This document shows, in pieces, positions 59,970 to 64,000 of a stretch of DNA of 64,000 bases (within the stretch, counting starts at the first letter, position 1; every line of letters begins with the position of its first letter). Source of the stretch: a bacterium UBP11_UBA4055 (GTDB lineage: Bacteria; UBA4055); NCBI GenBank assembly GCA_002382735.1, contig DFZN01000071.1:76882-140881 (forward strand), in the 5' to 3' direction. The notes under the pieces were generated by a model. It was not told the origin of the DNA. It did no database searches and saw nothing but the letters and a program-made list of their open reading frames with translations. The position numbers were made by a program, and so were the translations under genes.

Positions 59970-60058
59970 TTCAGTTACAACCCTATCACATGTTATATAA
60001 CTACAAAAAAATGATATTCGATGCTTAATTGTCATGTTTAGTTACATCTCGGTTACAT
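59970..60058 (-). repeat. Repeat R1, copy E (divergent)
   Basis: Half-sites at 59974-59991 and 60041-60058, 67 bases apart, are conserved while the sequence between them is unrelated to the other copies. The stop codon of the upstream nuclease gene lies inside the second half-site (ATGTAA). Confidence 0.7.
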
Positions 60059-61378
60059 TAAAAGATTTTTTTCTAAAGATACTTTTATATTTTTTATGAG
60101 ATTAATTAAACCACTTAAATCAGATTGATTAGTATCTAAAGTTTTTAATTTTTCAAAATCAATACCGAAACTAATTTGATAACCAAAAGAAATATCAAAT
60201 TGATTTTTCCCAGAATTTATAACCTTACCATTCCAGTTACAATATTCTCTCCAATTATATTCAGATTCATTAAAACAATTATCGAACAAGGCTTCTATTT
60301 GTGACCATTGATTACCTCTCTTTTTTCTACCTGTATAATTAAAATTGTGCTGAGTATACAAGTTTGCTTTTAAATCATCATCAGTAAATTCTAGACCAGT
60401 AAACCATTTCTGAAAACTTGTAAATTTCACATGATACATTTTAAAGATACTATAGAAACCGTCTAATATTTTAATTTCAGAACTAAAATGAGGATCTTTA
60501 TTAAACAAATACTTCCCTTGATCTTTGGTATTTCCAGGATATATCAATACAATAAGATCACCTTTGGCATTAATTTGAAATAGAATTTCTTGAGCCCATG
60601 GTAAAGAAAAGTTAATACCTAAACGATTATCCAATTTATAAACATCGTTATCTATCTTTTCAAGTTCAATTATTGCAGATTCGATTCTTCTTCTGATGGC
60701 TAGATTATTTTCAGGTTTCAATGAAGAAATAGAAGATTCAGGAAGCCATCGGTAATTATGGCCTTTTACCATTTGAATAAAATCATTAAGAAAACGATTT
60801 TGGTTACCAGTAATTTTTTCAAAATTTGCTACTTTAACTGCAATTGTCATTAAATTAAACCATGTCAGATCACATGGAGTAATTAAATCTCCAAAATTTT
60901 CTTTATTGAATTCTTCTGGATGAACATCTTTATCAATTATATTGAATATTTGATTATAAAGTTGCGAAGTACAATTTACATCATCTCTCTTTGCTTCAAC
61001 AACCAATAAAACATTATCGATTGTGATAATAAGATCACAAATTGGATCATACTTAACATTATTCGATTGTCTCCAGAAATCAGACATCTGACTTTCACTA
61101 AGAGATATTGCAAATATATGTTCGAAATCTTTTAATTTACTTGCTTTATTTTGAATATCTATTGAAATCTCAATTTCTTTTTCAGGAGCTTCAAAAAGAA
61201 CATTATAAAAATTGATCGAATCCTCTTTATGCGAATTAAAAATATATTTTAAAACTTCATGTAAGAATAATGAATCTTCTTGCAAACAAATTGCAAAAGC
61301 TCTTGTTAAGTCATTCTCCAGCTGATGTGTCCGGTTTGCGTTTGTGTAAGTTTTAAACACATTTAAATGTCTATTCAT
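60053..61378 (-). CDS. PD-(D/E)XK-type nuclease-like protein
   Basis: The 441-residue protein has an N-terminal segment with the pattern DLIITIDNVLLVVEAKRDD (about 118-136), which gives the Asp and the E-x-K of PD-(D/E)XK nucleases. The remainder is mixed alpha/beta and unrecognised. ATG 61378 has GGAGAAG. It is AT-rich and ends inside repeat R1 copy E. A DNA-degrading defence or anti-mobile-element enzyme is a reasonable inference. Confidence 0.7.
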   Translation of the reverse strand: MNRHLNVFKTYTNANRTHQLENDLTRAFAICLQEDSLFLHEVLKYIFNSHKEDSINFYNVLFEAPEKEIEISIDIQNKASKLKDFEHIFAISLSESQMSDFWRQSNNVKYDPICDLIITIDNVLLVVEAKRDDVNCTSQLYNQIFNIIDKDVHPEEFNKENFGDLITPCDLTWFNLMTIAVKVANFEKITGNQNRFLNDFIQMVKGHNYRWLPESSISSLKPENNLAIRRRIESAIIELEKIDNDVYKLDNRLGINFSLPWAQEILFQINAKGDLIVLIYPGNTKDQGKYLFNKDPHFSSEIKILDGFYSIFKMYHVKFTSFQKWFTGLEFTDDDLKANLYTQHNFNYTGRKKRGNQWSQIEALFDNCFNESEYNWREYCNWNGKVINSGKNQFDISFGYQISFGIDFEKLKTLDTNQSDLSGLINLIKNIKVSLEKNLLM

Positions 61379-61410
61379 TTTCTTTCTTCTCCATTCTCAA
61401 TTGTCATTAA

Positions 61411-62082
61411 TTACTCATCCCATAATTTCGGATCGTGATTTGTTTGCTCAGTTCTAATTTTTTCTAATAGCAAACCCGTTTTCAGCCAGTAAATCAGACT
61501 CCCCGCATCAAATTTAAATAGGGTGCCTTCAAAAAGCATATGAGCTTTAAAATAGTGACCATATAATTTCTGGAAAATATTTTCGATTTGAGATAAAACA
61601 GTTTCAGTTTTCTTAAGTGTGATGGAATTTAATATTTCAATTTTCTTTTCTTCAGAAAGAATACACTCTAAATCGTTATGTGCCAATATCTTATGTCTGA
61701 GATTTTTTATATCTTCTCTTTCCTTTTTTAATGTAATTATTTCTAACTGTATTTCCTGCTTTAATTCTTCATCTTTAATGTAATCCGGGATTTTCAAATA
61801 TGTCAGATTTTCATATCCCATTGCTTGCTTATTATCTGTAAGTCTTGCGATGCTCAAAATAATACTATTCCACTGAATTCTTTGCTGCAACGCAAAATAA
61901 CTAGGTGCGGTTTTATTTAAAACTTCAACTGTTTCTTTCTTCGTGTAGAGTTTCTTATATTGTTCCCATTCAACAAATAACCAAACCGTTTGAGAATATA
62001 TCTCATAGAAGAAATTTCCGAATTCATTACCAAGTACTTTACAATACTCTTCTTTTATTTCATTTCCTGTTCTACTGCTCAA
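61411..62082 (-). CDS. HEPN-like protein (AbiU2 type)
   Basis: The 223-residue all-helical protein contains LRHKILAHNDLE (about 127-138), the R-x4-6-H motif of HEPN ribonucleases, in the form seen in AbiU2-like proteins. The start is TTG 62082 with a weak AGG; no nearer in-frame start fits. It stands 32 bases above the nuclease gene and probably shares its transcript. An abortive-infection role is inferred. Confidence 0.65.
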   Translation of the reverse strand: MSSRTGNEIKEEYCKVLGNEFGNFFYEIYSQTVWLFVEWEQYKKLYTKKETVEVLNKTAPSYFALQQRIQWNSIILSIARLTDNKQAMGYENLTYLKIPDYIKDEELKQEIQLEIITLKKEREDIKNLRHKILAHNDLECILSEEKKIEILNSITLKKTETVLSQIENIFQKLYGHYFKAHMLFEGTLFKFDAGSLIYWLKTGLLLEKIRTEQTNHDPKLWDE

Positions 62083-62131
62083 TTTTACAACCTAATACAT
62101 TTTTATTATTTATTCCTAAATTATTATTCAT

Positions 62132-62872
62132 TCAACATTTTCCATTCTCATCGCTTTTATCTGGCTTATCTACTTTTATTATATCATTTTTAATAGCAAG
62201 TGATATAATAATATTTAATATCTCTGTCTCCTCTTTTCCATCGAAATCTTCAAAGAAAACTTTAAATTTTTCTATCAGCCATCCTATAAAATTAATCGAA
62301 ATAATAGTATTCATGTCGTTACTCAATAATGATGACTCTTGATAAGTTGGTATCAGGTTAGGACCTGCCAAATCTCCTTCTTCAAACATACTCAATAGCT
62401 CACCAACAGAAGGAGTACCAAAATGTGCAATTGCAGAAAGTTTAGGGTAAAGAGGTTTACCAATTTTATTTAATACATTACAAACATTTGGTGTCTTTTT
62501 AAGTAATCTTAAAAGTGGATTGATATCAATTTCTAATAGTCTCGTAAAGGTTTCATACTGTTTTCTTATTAATGTAAATGCTTCTATGTAATCGCCAGCT
62601 AAATATAAATCTCCAATAATATAATGAGTACGGACAAAAGAAGTGGAAAGTGCTATTTGGTACGAAATCTTTTCATTTGACTTTATCTTTTTCATTGAGT
62701 TATCAGACACTATTTTGGCTATTAACCCATCAATTAAAATTCTCAAAGCTAAATCAGTTTCATTTTCTTTGTTTTTAAAAGTATTCCGAGTATCTAGCCT
62801 ACCTTGTGCGCATTTACCTTGATATTCACCCGAATATTTTGTCATATCATCGATAAGTTTTAATTTATCCAC
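62132..62872 (-). CDS. Helical protein, HEPN-like (DUF5677 type)
   Basis: The 246-residue mostly helical protein has the segment AFTLIRKQYETFTRLLEI (about 98-115), reminiscent of DUF5677/HEPN-like proteins, and a polar C-terminus. The start is GTG 62872 behind AGGAG; an ATG two bases upstream is out of frame and closes after four codons. It begins 8 bases after the nuclease gene upstream. The function is unknown. Confidence 0.6.
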   Translation of the reverse strand: MDKLKLIDDMTKYSGEYQGKCAQGRLDTRNTFKNKENETDLALRILIDGLIAKIVSDNSMKKIKSNEKISYQIALSTSFVRTHYIIGDLYLAGDYIEAFTLIRKQYETFTRLLEIDINPLLRLLKKTPNVCNVLNKIGKPLYPKLSAIAHFGTPSVGELLSMFEEGDLAGPNLIPTYQESSLLSNDMNTIISINFIGWLIEKFKVFFEDFDGKEETEILNIIISLAIKNDIIKVDKPDKSDENGKC

Positions 62873-62880
62873 ATTTCTCC

Positions 62881-64000
62881 TTATTTTTCTAAAAATTCTT
62901 CTAATTCATCTAAATCCATAAATTTTACTTCTGTTTCTTTAATTGGATTCTTAGTCCAATAATTGTGTTTTAATAATAAAAAAATTGGATCAATAACTAC
63001 TTCGGAATTATCTTTAAACTTCCAATTTAAATTTTCAATTATGGTGTTCAAATTATCTGATAAATAAATGTACCTATTTTCAGCTTTTTTTAAATATTCT
63101 TTCCCTTTTCTCTCTTTACCAAAAAATATCTTCTCCATATCTCTTTTTGCATCTTTCATACAATAAGATGGGCTAATATATTTGCATTCAATATACACTA
63201 TCTTGTTATTTTCGAAATTTATTCCAATAACATCGTAATCACCTAAATCTCTTGGATGATTTCCTTTTTTATCTAGTTTATATATCTCTTTTTCTTTAAA
63301 GGTTATCTGATATTTCTTTTTTATTATATTTTCTGTATAATCAACAATATAATCCTCAATTTTCTTTTGGTAGCTGCTTTGAAATTGTTTGATTCTTTCA
63401 ATGTTAAGGTCGAATGGTAAAGTAAAAGATTGTAAATTCATATTCCACACATTCGAAGTTTTAAAAGCTGACATTCGCCCCCAAATCATTTTATCTTGTA
63501 TTTTTAAAATAGGTTTTAATGCATACCGATAATCTCTTTTGTAATGCTCCCATATCGGAATAATATCATGGGTAATACGAGTGTTATCGTCATTATCGAT
63601 TGTCGTCATTATTAGATCATCTTTCAATGTTAAAAAATCTAGAATGTTTTTTACAACATCTTTATCAGGCTTTGCCTCAAATTCATTAATAATACCGTCA
63701 ACTAGATCAAAGTATAATTCCAGATTATAGAATTCTTCAACATTGTTTTGCCCAGAAGGATTCCAATGTGCTAAAATATCTAAAACTATATACAAATCAT
63801 AAAGACTGAATCCAATCTCATCATAGAATAAATCACTAAGACCTTTAATATAAGATGTGTAATCAATTACATCTCCAAAATTAAAACCCTTTTTTCGAGA
63901 TAGTTTACGATTTGATAAATATTTGCCAAAATCGGCATATTTACTAGAGAATTCCTCATCATAATGATCATTTACAAGATAATCATCTGTAATAACTAGT
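62881..64000 (-). CDS. PD-(D/E)XK-type nuclease-like protein, partial (5' end outside window)
   Basis: The frame is open from the right edge to a TAA at 62881 (at least 373 residues), so the start lies beyond the window; a TTG at 63795 is not the true start. Near the C-terminus DLGDYDVIGINFENNKIVYIECK splits into an Asp and an E-C-K, as in restriction-endonuclease-like folds, followed by a basic helix (KDAKRDMEKIFFG). The N-terminal part is unrecognised. With the next gene only 8 bases on, it heads a run of nuclease and HEPN-like genes. Confidence 0.7.
   Translation of the reverse strand, partial: LVITDDYLVNDHYDEEFSSKYADFGKYLSNRKLSRKKGFNFGDVIDYTSYIKGLSDLFYDEIGFSLYDLYIVLDILAHWNPSGQNNVEEFYNLELYFDLVDGIINEFEAKPDKDVVKNILDFLTLKDDLIMTTIDNDDNTRITHDIIPIWEHYKRDYRYALKPILKIQDKMIWGRMSAFKTSNVWNMNLQSFTLPFDLNIERIKQFQSSYQKKIEDYIVDYTENIIKKKYQITFKEKEIYKLDKKGNHPRDLGDYDVIGINFENNKIVYIECKYISPSYCMKDAKRDMEKIFFGKERKGKEYLKKAENRYIYLSDNLNTIIENLNWKFKDNSEVVIDPIFLLLKHNYWTKNPIKETEVKFMDLDELEEFLEK

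Noticed and set aside
59850..60035. 61-residue minus-strand frame
   Set aside because: It spans the plus-strand terminator hairpin and half of repeat R1, has no ribosome site and no protein-like pattern.
54993..60058. R1 repeats as classical integron attC sites
   Set aside because: The half-sites are direct and not inverted repeats, GTTACAT does not fit the GTTRRRY core, and no integron integrase is present in the window.

Overview
The window looks like a chromosomal segment of a Gram-negative bacterium of the Fibrobacterota/Chlorobiota/Bacteroidota side of the tree. Cloacimonadota- or Delongbacteria-like lineages are the best guess, and this is inference only. The evidence is a TonB-dependent receptor with an N-terminal carboxypeptidase-regulatory domain, BamA-like and porin-like outer-membrane barrels, secreted proteins ending in a short Fn3-like domain that closes with FYYV or FYYI, very PAS-rich kinases, and purine-rich Shine-Dalgarno sites. 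No rRNA, tRNA, CRISPR array or insertion sequence was seen.

1-24 kb: signalling. A large gluzincin/beta-propeller/barrel protein runs off the left edge. An eight-gene plus-strand operon (3.1-13.6 kb) follows, most of its junctions being ATGA overlaps: a periplasmic-binding PAS sensor without a kinase, a small membrane protein, four histidine kinases and two stand-alone receivers. Facing it is a minus-strand run with a repeat-rich propeller-like protein and three more kinase-type proteins, two of which lack a phosphorylation residue. No DNA-binding or cyclic-dinucleotide output domain occurs in the whole cluster. Then come an FMN-binding polyferredoxin, three small genes led by a 53-residue secreted peptide with its own promoter, and a TPR protein.

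24-47 kb: a phosphate regulon. It holds pstS-pstC-pstA-pstB-phoU, phoB-phoR, a START-like/PHP-glycosyltransferase/GH13 operon, a frameshifted outer-membrane protein gene, a secreted PHP phosphoesterase, and a TonB receptor with its secreted partner. Five promoters share one layout: four or more 11-bp repeats close to TTCTAACAnnn, six bases, then a GATATT- or TATATT-type -10. The layout ties the transport, sensing and envelope genes into one PhoB regulon. MntA-HepT, a WYL regulator and VapBC sit inside this region.

47-64 kb: recG, then a visibly AT-rich accessory island that is entirely minus strand. It carries a GHKL ATPase/STAS/PIN module, a BRO-N protein, two AlbA_2-HATPase regulators, a DinD-like chimera, a decayed DUF4268 gene, a possible zinc hydrolase, two PD-(D/E)XK-type nucleases and two HEPN-like proteins. 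Its most striking feature is a repeat of about 100 bp (R1, five copies) that starts 0-8 bases from a stop codon and ends at the Shine-Dalgarno and ATG of the next gene, so genes look like exchangeable cassettes. A second repeat of about 70 bp (R2, two copies) brackets one 6.6-kb block. Gene fragments, internal deletions and chimeric 3' ends are common, so this is an actively shuffled defence-type island.
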